Shown: positions 1-6,290, numbered from the stretch's first letter. The stretch: 7,092 nt of DNA from Micrococcales bacterium (GCA_002728915.1 PBWE01000025.1:46719-53810), one strand, 5' to 3'. Notes: generated by a model not told the origin, from the letters alone. Program-made: numbers and translations.

Positions 1-602
1 GACGCGACCGCCAACGCCAGGGCAAGTCGACGAACGAGGGGACGTCCTCCCGACCGCATCAACAGGAGGGCGAAGACCGGCCAGATCAAGTAGAACTGCT
101 CTTCGACGGACAGCGACCACAGATGCTTCAACAGCGGTGGTCGTCCGACAGACTCGAAGTAGGACTGATCGACGAAGATGTACCACCAGTTGTTCACGTA
201 GAAGACGGTCGCGAGTGCGTCTTCGCGGAAGGCGCTCAGTGCGTCCTGGTAGACGATCAGAACCGCAAGGCCGACTGCGATCAGCAATACGGCTACGGCG
301 GGGAGGAGCCGGCGGGCGCGGCCGAGGTAAAACTTGGTGAAACTGACGCGCCCGGAGCGGTCGTACTCCTCGAGTATCAGTGAGGTGATCAAGAAGCCGC
401 TGATGACGAAGAAGACGTCGACACCGAGGAAGCCTCCGGGCATCCAGTCGATGCCTGCGTGGTAGAGCAGCACCCCGATGATGGCCACAGCCCGAAGGCC
501 GTCGAGTCCCGGGAGATAGCCCATCTCACCGAAGGAGCGGCCCCGGTCGAGCTTCCACGGCATCTGCTCATCGACGTGCGACGACGTCGATGGCACAGTC
601 AT
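1..602 (-). CDS. Membrane acyltransferase, OafA/YrhL (acyltransferase 3) family, N-terminal part
   Basis: This gene runs off the left edge, so only about 200 N-terminal residues are visible. Enzymes of this family sit in the cytoplasmic membrane and move acetyl or other acyl groups onto cell-surface sugars, polysaccharides or peptidoglycan. Family hallmarks appear in order: LDGLRAVAII followed by LLYH (about residues 33-48, containing the conserved His), FLGVDVFFVISGFLIT (58-73), the basic RARR stretch (95-98), a hydrophobic helix (100-118), and HLWSLSVEEQFYLIWP (160-175). The first 25 or so residues are polar, as expected of a cytosolic tail. The ATG at 602 is the most upstream good start, 38 bp beyond the stop of ccr on the same strand. 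No strong Shine-Dalgarno precedes it, and GTG at 596 or ATG at 563 are alternatives. A C-terminal SGNH domain, common in such proteins, would lie outside the window. The family is certain; the substrate is unknown. Confidence 0.93.
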   Translation of the reverse strand, partial: MTVPSTSSHVDEQMPWKLDRGRSFGEMGYLPGLDGLRAVAIIGVLLYHAGIDWMPGGFLGVDVFFVISGFLITSLILEEYDRSGRVSFTKFYLGRARRLLPAVAVLLIAVGLAVLIVYQDALSAFREDALATVFYVNNWWYIFVDQSYFESVGRPPLLKHLWSLSVEEQFYLIWPVFALLLMRSGGRPLVRRLALALAVA

Positions 603-640
603 TTGGTCATGGTAGGTCAGGTAGGTCGGCGGGGGTCGGA

Positions 641-1990
641 TCACGAACCCGGAGCCGAGCGGAACCGATCGAGAGCAGGACCGACCGAGGCACGAAGTGC
701 CGGGTCGGTGACGCCGAGGCCTTCGACGGGAGCCAGGCACAGAATGCCGACTTTCCCCTGGTGCATGTTGCGGTGGACCTCCCACGAGGCTTGGCCTGTC
801 TCGGCCAGCGGGAGGACCTTGGACAGGGTGGGATGGATCATTCCCTTAGCGATCAGGCGGTTGGCCTCGTGTGCTTCCCGATAGTTGGCGAAGTGGCTGC
901 CCACGATGCGCTTGAGATTCATCCACAGATAGCGGTTGTCGTACTCGTGCATGAAGCCGGATGTGGACGCGCACGTCACGATGGTGCCGCCTTTACGGGT
1001 GACGTAGACGCTGGCGCCGAAAGTCTCACGCCCCGGATGCTCGAAGACGATGTCGATGTCGTCTCCGCCCGTGAGCTGCCTGATCTTCTTGCCGAGTCGT
1101 TGCCATTCCTTAGGGTCCTGGGTGGTCTCGTCTTTCCAGAACTTGTACCCCTCGGCGGAGCGATCGATGATGAGGTCGGCTCCCATGGAGCGCACGACGT
1201 CGGCTTTGCTCTCGTTGGAAACGACACACACCGGAATGGCGCCACCGTTCAACGCGTATTGGGTCGCGTAGGAGCCCAAGCCTCCTGAGGCTCCCCAGAT
1301 GAGAACCACGTCTCCCTGCTTCATCGCCCCACCGTTGTGAGACACCAGTTGACGGTAGGCCGTGGAGTTGACCAGTCCCGGGCAGGCCGCTTCCTCCCAC
1401 GTCAAGTGCTCCGGTTTGGGAAGGAGTTGATTCGCTTTCACAATGGCGAGTTGAGCCAAGCCACCGAAGTTGGTCTCGAATCCCCAGATGCGCTGCTCGG
1501 GATCCATCATTGTGTCGTTGTGACCGAGGGGAGACTCGAGTTCCACCGACAAGCAGTGGGCGACCACGCGATCGCCCGGATTCCACGTGTGGACTCCGGG
1601 ACCGGTCTGAAGAACGACGCCGGAAGCATCGGAGCCCAAGACGTGGTAGCTCCGGTTGTGCCGGGTTGCGTCGGGGTTGGTTCGGGCGTAGCGATCGAGG
1701 AATCCGAAGGTCGAGACGGGCTCGAATATCGAAGACCACACCGTGTTGTAGTTGATCGACGACGCCATCACTGCGATGAGGGCTTCGCCTGCTGCGAGCT
1801 CGGGCGTGGGGACCTGTTCGATGTGCAGGGATTCACGGGGATCCTTGTCGCGGGATGCTCGACCAGCGAACATCTGCTCGTCGGACTTGTGAAGCGTGGC
1901 AGCGAGGTATGTGTCCGGAATCGGCATGTCACCAATTGCGGGGTCCTGCTCTTCGATGGCACGAACGATCGACTCGAAATCCCCAGCCAC
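641..1990 (-). CDS. ccr: Crotonyl-CoA carboxylase/reductase
   Basis: This 449-residue cytosolic enzyme of the medium-chain dehydrogenase/reductase superfamily uses NADPH and CO2 to turn crotonyl-CoA into ethylmalonyl-CoA, the committed step of the ethylmalonyl-CoA pathway. Length is typical of actinobacterial Ccr. Visible motifs are SSINYNTVW (about 77-85), VLGSDASGVV (117-126), the segment IWGFETNFGGLAQ (168-180), the nucleotide-binding loop WGASGGLGSYA (232-242) and GSHFANY (364-370). Residues matching the CO2-binding set reported for the Kitasatospora setae enzyme (Asn81, Phe170, Glu171, His365) are present with a one-residue shift: N82, F171, E172 and H366. This argues for a true carboxylase rather than a plain enoyl reductase. 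The GTG start at 1990 is preceded by AGGGGAG about 5 nt upstream. Ccr also supplies ethylmalonyl-CoA to polyketide synthases, but no such genes are seen here, so a role in central metabolism is more likely. A palindrome-rich 148-bp gap lies upstream. Confidence 0.97.
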   Translation of the reverse strand: MAGDFESIVRAIEEQDPAIGDMPIPDTYLAATLHKSDEQMFAGRASRDKDPRESLHIEQVPTPELAAGEALIAVMASSINYNTVWSSIFEPVSTFGFLDRYARTNPDATRHNRSYHVLGSDASGVVLQTGPGVHTWNPGDRVVAHCLSVELESPLGHNDTMMDPEQRIWGFETNFGGLAQLAIVKANQLLPKPEHLTWEEAACPGLVNSTAYRQLVSHNGGAMKQGDVVLIWGASGGLGSYATQYALNGGAIPVCVVSNESKADVVRSMGADLIIDRSAEGYKFWKDETTQDPKEWQRLGKKIRQLTGGDDIDIVFEHPGRETFGASVYVTRKGGTIVTCASTSGFMHEYDNRYLWMNLKRIVGSHFANYREAHEANRLIAKGMIHPTLSKVLPLAETGQASWEVHRNMHQGKVGILCLAPVEGLGVTDPALRASVGPALDRFRSAPGS

Positions 1991-2041
1991 GTCTGCTCCC
2001 CTTACCGTCCTTTGCCATCCGTGCCGTCAGGCAGCATCACG

Positions 2042-2074
2042 GACGCGTATGCGTCACAGGTTTTCCTGCGTCAA
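2042..2074 (-). promoter_or_regulatory. Candidate ccr promoter with two embedded inverted repeats
   Basis: On the minus strand, TTGACG (2074-2069) lies 17 nt from CATACG (2051-2046). This is a good -35 match and a weak -10 match (3 of 6 bases to TATAAT), and it would give a leader of roughly 50 nt before the ccr GTG. The spacer is filled by the perfect inverted repeat CAGG-N4-CCTG (2057-2068), and the -10 is covered by a second perfect inverted repeat, GACGC-N4-GCGTC (2042-2055). Repeats placed over a promoter in this way are typical of operators, but I recognise no known regulator consensus. The assignment is inference. Confidence 0.35.
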
Positions 2075-2138
2075 GGAAAGGTACCGGGCCCGAGGGTGAA
2101 CCGAAAGCCGAGTCCCGGGCGCCGCAGCGGCAGTGAAG

Positions 2139-2348
2139 TTACCCAACCAGCGAAAGGGCACCGGACGACCAGGCCCACACCGCGCCAGCGGTGCCGATGG
2201 TCATCAGGATTGCGAGCTTGCGCGCCCGGCGCGCAACGAACAGGCCGACCAGGGCGACAACCGCTCCGACGACCACCCAGGTAGTGGGCTGTTGGGCGAT
2301 ACCGGGGTCGATGGCGACGTCCAGGGGCAACTGAATGCGGGGAAGCAC
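2139..2348 (-). CDS. Small two-helix membrane protein of unknown function
   Basis: I do not recognise a named family. The 69-residue product has a short polar N-terminus (about 1-22), a hydrophobic segment around WVVVGAVVALVGLFVA (24-39), a basic loop RRARK (40-44), and a second hydrophobic segment from LAILMTIGTAG to the C-terminus. It therefore looks like a two-pass membrane hairpin; by the positive-inside rule the arginine-rich loop would face the cytoplasm and both ends would face outward. It lies in the same direction as the epimerase gene, 38 bp beyond its stop, so the two are probably co-transcribed. The GTG start at 2348 lacks a clear Shine-Dalgarno, and the frame stays open upstream, so the start is uncertain. 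From memory, a small uncharacterised gene (Rv1322) sits next to the epimerase gene in M. tuberculosis; whether this is its counterpart would need an alignment. Confidence 0.6.
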   Translation of the reverse strand: MLPRIQLPLDVAIDPGIAQQPTTWVVVGAVVALVGLFVARRARKLAILMTIGTAGAVWAWSSGALSLVG

Positions 2349-2386
2349 ACGAAGAATTGTCCGATACGCAGGCGCGGGGGAGCGGA

Positions 2387-2809
2387 TTACTCCGCGGCGT
2401 GTTGCACCAACTCGATCAACACGCCGCCGGAGTCCTGCGGGTGGGTGAAGTTGATCCGCGACCCCGCGGTACCCGTCTTCGGCTCGTCGTACAGCAGTCG
2501 AACCCCTGCGGATCGAAGGTGGTCACTGACCGCGTCGATGTCGGTCACGGTGTACGCCATTTGTTGAATTCCTGGACCACTGCGGTCGAGGAATCGTCCG
2601 ATGGGGGAGTCGGCACTGAGCGGAGCGAGAATCTGGATCCACGAATCCGAGTCGCCCACGCGCAGCATTGCCTCACGTACCCCCTGCTCCGTATTTACTT
2701 CTTCGTGGTCGACGGTCATGTGGAAGGCGCGAGCGTAGAAGGCAACGGCTTCGTCGAAATCGGCGACCGCGATGCCGACATGGTCGATGCGGGTAACCAG
2801 AGGATGCAT
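2387..2809 (-). CDS. epi: Methylmalonyl-CoA / ethylmalonyl-CoA epimerase
   Basis: This 140-residue enzyme belongs to the vicinal oxygen chelate (glyoxalase-like) superfamily. It interconverts the 2R and 2S forms of methylmalonyl-CoA, and in ethylmalonyl-CoA pathway bacteria also of ethylmalonyl-CoA, so that B12-dependent mutases can use them. Family landmarks are IDHVGIAV at the N-terminus (metal-ligand His10), EQGVREAML (41-49), IQILAPLSADSPIGRFLDR (58-76), and HPQDSGGVLIELV at the C-terminus (metal-ligand Glu133). The usual GIHH motif reads GIQQ (80-83); I recall this Gln-Gln form from other actinobacterial homologues, so it need not mean loss of activity. The ATG at 2809 gives the standard family length. 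The frame is open far upstream, but only across the opposite strand of the thiolase. The gene diverges from the thiolase gene across 69 bp and is followed by a small membrane-protein gene and ccr. Confidence 0.93.
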   Translation of the reverse strand: MHPLVTRIDHVGIAVADFDEAVAFYARAFHMTVDHEEVNTEQGVREAMLRVGDSDSWIQILAPLSADSPIGRFLDRSGPGIQQMAYTVTDIDAVSDHLRSAGVRLLYDEPKTGTAGSRINFTHPQDSGGVLIELVQHAAE

Positions 2810-2878
2810 GGCAACTATGGTTGCACGAGCAGGGAGCCGGCGACACCTGCAGGCGGGACCGAATATCGGGAAGGTTGA
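2810..2878. promoter_or_regulatory. Divergent intergenic region between epi and thiolase genes
   Basis: This 69-bp gap separates two genes pointing away from each other, so it must hold the start signals of at least one and probably both. On the plus strand, GGGAAGG (2868-2874) is a plausible Shine-Dalgarno for the thiolase GTG at 2879. On the minus strand, CATAGT lies just upstream of the epi ATG and resembles a -10 element, but it is only 4 nt from the start, close for a leaderless transcript. The 8-bp palindrome CCTGCAGG (2846-2853) sits mid-gap. I see no convincing -35 element. Confidence 0.4.
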
Positions 2879-4087
2879 GTGGTCGAGATGAGTCTGCTCG
2901 ATGGAGCGGTTGTTCTTGGCGGAGCACGAACTCCGATGGGCCGACTGCAGGGTGCTTTGTCGTCGCTGTCTGCGGCTGACCTCGGAGGATTCGCGATCGC
3001 CGGTGCGCTCGAGCGCTCGGGAGTTCCGCCGACCGACGTTGACTACGTGGTTCTCGGGCAGGTCCTGCAGGCCGGTGCGGGCCAGAACGCGGCCCGTCAG
3101 GCGGCGATCGCTGGGGGACTCGGCATGGCGATTCCGGCCCTGACGATCAACAAGGTGTGCCTGTCGGGGATCGACGCGATTGCTCTCGCTGATCAGATGA
3201 TCCGCGCTGGAGAGTTCGACACGGTTGTCGCCGGAGGTATGGAGTCGATGTCGCAGGCTCCCCACCTGCTGATTGGTTCGCGCGAGGGTAAGAAGTATGG
3301 CGACTGGACCATGATCGATGCTCTGGCGTTCGACGGACTCACGTGCGCGTTCGACGAATGCGCCATGGGAGAAGCGACAGAGCGATACAACGACCGCTAC
3401 GCATTGACGCGACAAGAGCAGGATGCGGTCGCCGAGGCCTCGCATCGTCGAGCCGCAGCCGCGCAATCGGCCGGGATCTTGGCCGAGGAAATCACCCCGG
3501 TGCGGATTCCCCAGCGCAAGGGCGACGACATCGTCGTCACCGACGACGAAGGTATTCGAGCCGAAACGACCGCGGAGTCTTTGGGACGTCTGCGCCCGGC
3601 ATTCGCACCCGAAGGAACGATCACCGCAGGGAACGCATCGCAGATTTCAGACGGCGCGGCGGCCCTCGTCGTCACCTCACGTGCAGCGGCCGAGCGACTC
3701 GAACGAACCCCGATGGCCTTCCTGGGCAGCCACGGAGTTGTCGCCGGGCCCGACCCGTCACTCCACGAACAGCCGGCGGCGGCGATCGAGGCAGCGTGCG
3801 CCAAAGAGGGGATCTCCGTTTCCGACCTCGACCTGGTGGAGATCAATGAAGCATTCGCCGCCGTTGCCGTTGCCTCCATCAAGCGTCTGGGAATCGATGA
3901 TTCGCGTCTCAACGTGAACGGTGGCGCAATCGCGCTCGGCCACCCCATCGGAATGTCCGGAGCCCGCCTCGTGTTGCACCTGATGTACGAGCTGCGTCGT
4001 CGAGGTGGAGGAATCGGGGCTGCAGCCCTGTGTGGCGGCGGTGGCCAGGGAGATGCGCTGATTGTCGAAGTGCCCGCCGCGACGTAA
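2879..4087 (+). CDS. Acetyl-CoA C-acetyltransferase (thiolase)
   Basis: This 402-residue cytosolic thiolase most likely condenses two acetyl-CoA to acetoacetyl-CoA, the entry step of the ethylmalonyl-CoA pathway and of polyhydroxybutyrate synthesis; the reverse reaction serves beta-oxidation. The full set of thiolase catalytic features is present: nucleophile Cys94 in NKVCLSG, NEAF (323-326), His355 in [16 protein letters not shown], and Cys385 in [10 protein letters not shown]. Length is normal for a biosynthetic-type thiolase. The GTG at 2879 has GGGAAGG 4 nt upstream (2868-2874); an in-frame ATG at 2888 is the alternative and lacks a well-spaced ribosome-binding site. It diverges from the epimerase gene and is followed 84 bp later by meaB in the same direction. 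The order epimerase-thiolase-meaB suggests a methylmalonyl/ethylmalonyl-CoA job. Chain-length preference cannot be read from sequence, so a broader 3-ketoacyl-CoA thiolase remains possible. Confidence 0.95.
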   Translation: MVEMSLLDGAVVLGGARTPMGRLQGALSSLSAADLGGFAIAGALERSGVPPTDVDYVVLGQVLQAGAGQNAARQAAIAGGLGMAIPALTINKVCLSGIDAIALADQMIRAGEFDTVVAGGMESMSQAPHLLIGSREGKKYGDWTMIDALAFDGLTCAFDECAMGEATERYNDRYALTRQEQDAVAEASHRRAAAAQSAGILAEEITPVRIPQRKGDDIVVTDDEGIRAETTAESLGRLRPAFAPEGTITAGNASQISDGAAALVVTSRAAAERLERTPMAFLGSHGVVAGPDPSLHEQPAAAIEAACAKEGISVSDLDLVEINEAFAAVAVASIKRLGIDDSRLNVNGGAIALGHPIGMSGARLVLHLMYELRRRGGGIGAAALCGGGGQGDALIVEVPAAT

Positions 4088-4155
4088 GCGATTCGCGTAC
4101 CCACCGAGGCGAGACCGCGAAAGGATGCCGCAGACAACAACTGCAGCCGAGCCCT

Positions 4156-4161
4156 AAGGAG
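4156..4161 (+). promoter_or_regulatory. Ribosome binding site of meaB
   Basis: AAGGAG lies 10 nt upstream of the ATG at 4172, a strong core with slightly long spacing. It supports the start at 4172. The rest of the 84-bp gap after the thiolase shows no clear terminator, so read-through from the thiolase promoter is plausible. Confidence 0.7.
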
Positions 4162-4171
4162 ACTGAGCACG

Positions 4172-5203
4172 ATGACCGACGAGGTCGATCGGCTGATGGC
4201 CGGAATCGCCGAGCGCAAGGTACGTGACCTTGCGCGAGCGATCACCGTTGTCGAAAACGGCGGGCCGGACGGTCTCGAACTCCTCCGGCGGCTCGCGGAA
4301 CAGGCCAGGAGTGGCGCTGATCGCCCGCGTAGCCACGTCGTCGGCATCACCGGATCACCGGGGGTGGGCAAGTCCACGATGACCGCGGCGCTGATTACGG
4401 CGTTCCGTGCCCGAGGTCAGTCGGTTGCTGTTGTTGCGGTGGACCCGTCCTCGCCGTTCTCCGGAGGTGCGCTGCTCGGTGATCGGATCCGCATGCAGTC
4501 GCACTCCTCGGATGAGAACGTCTTTATTCGATCGATGGCATCACGTGGTCATCTCGGCGGACTGGCGGCCGCGGCCGGACACGTCCTGCGAGTTCTTGAC
4601 GCCGCCGGATTCGACATCGTCGTGATGGAGACGGTGGGTGTGGGCCAGTCGGAAGTCGAGGTAGCCGCTGCGGCGGACACGACCATCGTCATGCTGGCAC
4701 CGGGAATGGGAGATGGAATCCAGGCAGCGAAAGCGGGAATCTTGGAGATCGGTGACCTGTTCGTGGTGAATAAGGCCGACCGCGAGGGCGCCCAAACAAC
4801 GGCCCGGGATCTGCGGCAGATGATCTCGCTCGCGACAAGCCAGCAGAACGCGACAGGCGAACAGAAAACGACGACCGAAGCAGATGACGTAGTCGCAGCT
4901 TGGACGCCGCCGGTGCTCACTGCCATCGCCAGCACCGATACCGGAATCGACGACATCGTGGCTGCGATCTCTGATCATCGTGCGTGGGCGCTCGATCACG
5001 GTGAACTCGATCGCCGGCGCCTTGCCCGTGCTCGCGAGGAGGTCATTGCGACCGCTGTGGGAATGGTGCGCTCGCGTATCGAAACAGCTTCCTCGATGGC
5101 AGCCTTCGAGGATTCGGTCAGCGCGGTTGCCCACGGGGAGGCGGATGTGCACGGGGCAGCCGAGGCGTTGGTCGACGAGATGGGGTCAAGCGCAGGGTCA
5201 TGA
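4172..5203 (+). CDS. meaB: MeaB/ArgK-type G-protein chaperone of methylmalonyl-CoA mutase
   Basis: This 343-residue GTPase of the SIMIBI class guards B12-dependent acyl-CoA mutases (methylmalonyl-CoA mutase and, where present, ethylmalonyl-CoA mutase): it gates cofactor loading and protects the enzyme from inactivation. Motifs in order are the P-loop GSPGVGKST (61-69), the family signature DPSSPFSGGALLGDRIRM (91-108), the switch region ETVGVGQSEVEV (153-164), and the guanine-specificity NKAD (200-203). The N-terminal helical stretch and C-terminal dimerisation arm are both there, so the protein looks complete. A polar Thr/Gln/Glu-rich stretch at about 222-240 seems longer than in the homologues I remember and may be a loop insertion. 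Its mutase partner is not in the window. The gene follows the thiolase in the same direction and ends just before a repeat-containing spacer. Older annotations call such proteins ArgK or arginine-transport kinase, which is misleading. Confidence 0.96.
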   Translation: MTDEVDRLMAGIAERKVRDLARAITVVENGGPDGLELLRRLAEQARSGADRPRSHVVGITGSPGVGKSTMTAALITAFRARGQSVAVVAVDPSSPFSGGALLGDRIRMQSHSSDENVFIRSMASRGHLGGLAAAAGHVLRVLDAAGFDIVVMETVGVGQSEVEVAAAADTTIVMLAPGMGDGIQAAKAGILEIGDLFVVNKADREGAQTTARDLRQMISLATSQQNATGEQKTTTEADDVVAAWTPPVLTAIASTDTGIDDIVAAISDHRAWALDHGELDRRRLARAREEVIATAVGMVRSRIETASSMAAFEDSVSAVAHGEADVHGAAEALVDEMGSSAGS

Positions 5204-5209
5204 GTACGT

Positions 5210-5274
5210 GGCGCAAGGCCGGGTCGTAAGCCCGAGTCGTAAGCCAGGGTTCGAAGCCCAGGTCCGAGCAGGTC
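5210..5274. repeat. Imperfect 13-bp tandem repeats downstream of meaB
   Basis: Units start every 13 bp at 5210, 5223, 5236, 5249 and 5262. Two units carry the identical core GTCGTAAGCC (5223-5232 and 5236-5245). The units at 5210 (GGCGCAAGGC) and 5249 (GTTCGAAGCC) each match it at 7 of 10 positions, and the last unit is more decayed. The period is not a multiple of three and the stretch is stop-rich in the meaB direction, so it is noncoding. It begins 6 bp after the meaB stop. The piece around 5247-5259 can fold into a small GGG...CCC hairpin, but it lacks a T-run. Confidence 0.6.
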
Positions 5275-5329
5275 GAACGCAAGCCCTGAACTGAACCGGG
5301 TATCGAATCCGTGCCGTGGGCCCATGCGC

Positions 5330-5344
5330 CACAATGGGGCTGTG
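5330..5344 (+). promoter_or_regulatory. Candidate leaderless -10 element for the thioredoxin-TPR gene
   Basis: CACAAT (5330-5335) matches the -10 consensus at 4 of 6 bases and ends 6 nt before the GTG at 5342. Transcription would then begin at or next to the start codon, a common arrangement in actinobacteria. No -35 element or Shine-Dalgarno is evident, which fits a leaderless transcript and favours GTG 5342 over the ATG at 5324. Confidence 0.4.
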
Positions 5345-6256
5345 AGCACTCCCAACTTCGCCGGCGCAGTAGACCTCGGAGCCCTCGCTGCGCAGAAGGA
5401 TCAGCAGCGCAAGACCGATGCGGCCATAGAGGGGGCTCCCGCCGGGCTGATCATCGATGCCACCGCGGCCAACTTCCAGACCGAAGTCATGGATCGATCC
5501 ATGACGGTGCCGGTCATCTTGGATCTGTGGGCTACGTGGTGCGGGCCATGCAAGCAATTGTCACCGCTGTTGGAACAACTTGCTGCCGAGTACGCAGGAC
5601 GGTGGATTCTTGCCAAGGTCGACGTCGATGCCGAGCAACAGATCGCTGCAGCGTTCCAAGTGCAATCGATTCCGTCGGTTTTCGCCGTCATCGGTGGACA
5701 AGTAGCACCGCTGTTCCAAGGAGCTCTCCCGGAGCCGCAGTTGCGTCAGGCCATCGACAAGGTTCTCGAGATAGCTGCCAGTCAGGGAATCGATGGGGCA
5801 GTGCAGGGCGAAGAGGTCTCCGATGACGTTGACGCCGAACTCGATGCCGGTGATCCGCGATTCGATGCGGCCGTCGAGGCGATAGACGCTGGCGATTGGC
5901 CGGCTGCCCGAGCCGCGTATCAGAAGATTCTCGACGAGTCACCGGCCGACAGCGATGCGGCGGCGGGACTGGCGATGGTGGATCTCTACGAGCGGACCGA
6001 AGGCCTCGACCCGGTCGCCGCACTGCAGTCAGCCTCCAGCGGCGACGACATCGATGCCCAACTCCTGGCCGCGGACGTCGAGGCTCTGCAGGGCAACTGG
6101 TCGGCGTGCTTCACCCGCCTCATCGACGCCGTTCGGCAATCCGCGGGTGATGATCGCGAGCGTGCCCGGACCCGGATCGTCGAACTGTTCTCGGTCGCGG
6201 GCGACGATCCAGCCGTGGCATCTGCACGAACGGCTCTGGCCAGCGCTCTTTTCTGA
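5342..6256 (+). CDS. Thioredoxin-domain protein with C-terminal TPR-like domain (CnoX/YbbN-like)
   Basis: With the GTG start the product is 304 residues; an ATG at 5324 would add six. An N-terminal tail of about 35 residues leads into a thioredoxin fold with the intact redox motif WCGPC (about 66-70) and the cis-proline segment QSIPSVFAV (Pro at about 111). An acidic linker (about 150-165, rich in Asp and Glu) follows, then an Ala-rich helical region of TPR type (about 168-300). This architecture is that of CnoX/YbbN, a cytosolic chaperone-like protein that in E. coli hands oxidised, unfolded clients to GroEL and DnaK. There is no signal peptide. E. coli CnoX lacks a complete CXXC, whereas this protein has one and could act as a true thiol oxidoreductase. 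From memory, M. tuberculosis Rv1324 is the likely counterpart. It lies downstream of meaB across a 13-bp-repeat spacer and probably has its own promoter. Confidence 0.9.
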   Translation: MSTPNFAGAVDLGALAAQKDQQRKTDAAIEGAPAGLIIDATAANFQTEVMDRSMTVPVILDLWATWCGPCKQLSPLLEQLAAEYAGRWILAKVDVDAEQQIAAAFQVQSIPSVFAVIGGQVAPLFQGALPEPQLRQAIDKVLEIAASQGIDGAVQGEEVSDDVDAELDAGDPRFDAAVEAIDAGDWPAARAAYQKILDESPADSDAAAGLAMVDLYERTEGLDPVAALQSASSGDDIDAQLLAADVEALQGNWSACFTRLIDAVRQSAGDDRERARTRIVELFSVAGDDPAVASARTALASALF

Positions 6257-6290
6257 ACGTGCCCGGCTCTCTCGTGAGATGGGAGCGTGT

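Noticed and set aside
600..610. Minus-strand ATG ACC AAA TGA just before the acyltransferase start, a three-codon leader
   Set aside because: Too short to call, with no ribosome binding site; most likely chance.
2121..2131. GCCGC-A-GCGGC palindrome just after the small membrane gene, a possible terminator
   Set aside because: The stem is at most 4 bp with a 3-nt loop and no T-run follows.
1337..2284. Plus-strand frame of 315 codons opposite ccr
   Set aside because: It is the shadow of ccr, shows no recognisable domain, and runs on across the palindromic gap and the small membrane gene.
2810..3466. The epimerase frame stays open upstream, giving a possible protein of 359 residues on the minus strand
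   Set aside because: The added stretch is antisense to the well-supported thiolase, is Arg/Ser-rich with no family features, and the 140-residue form already has the full family length.
4125..4157. Ten-codon open frame (MPQTTTAAEP) ending at the meaB ribosome binding site, a possible regulatory leader peptide
   Set aside because: The only AAGG upstream abuts its ATG, too close to work, and there is no hairpin pair suggesting attenuation.
3397..4377. Long minus-strand frame of 326 codons across the thiolase and the start of meaB
   Set aside because: Its Ala/Ser/Arg/Pro-rich composition is typical of the antisense shadow of a high-GC gene, and the plus strand holds two certain genes.
5200..5229. 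Nine-codon frame (MSTWRKAGS) whose ATG overlaps the meaB stop as ATGA
   Set aside because: The overlap looks like translational coupling, but the frame ends inside the repeat array and no ribosome binding site is obvious.
5221..5275. GGTTCGAAGCC resembles a tRNA T-loop
   Set aside because: No acceptor, D-arm or anticodon stem can be paired around it; it is explained as one unit of the 13-bp repeat.
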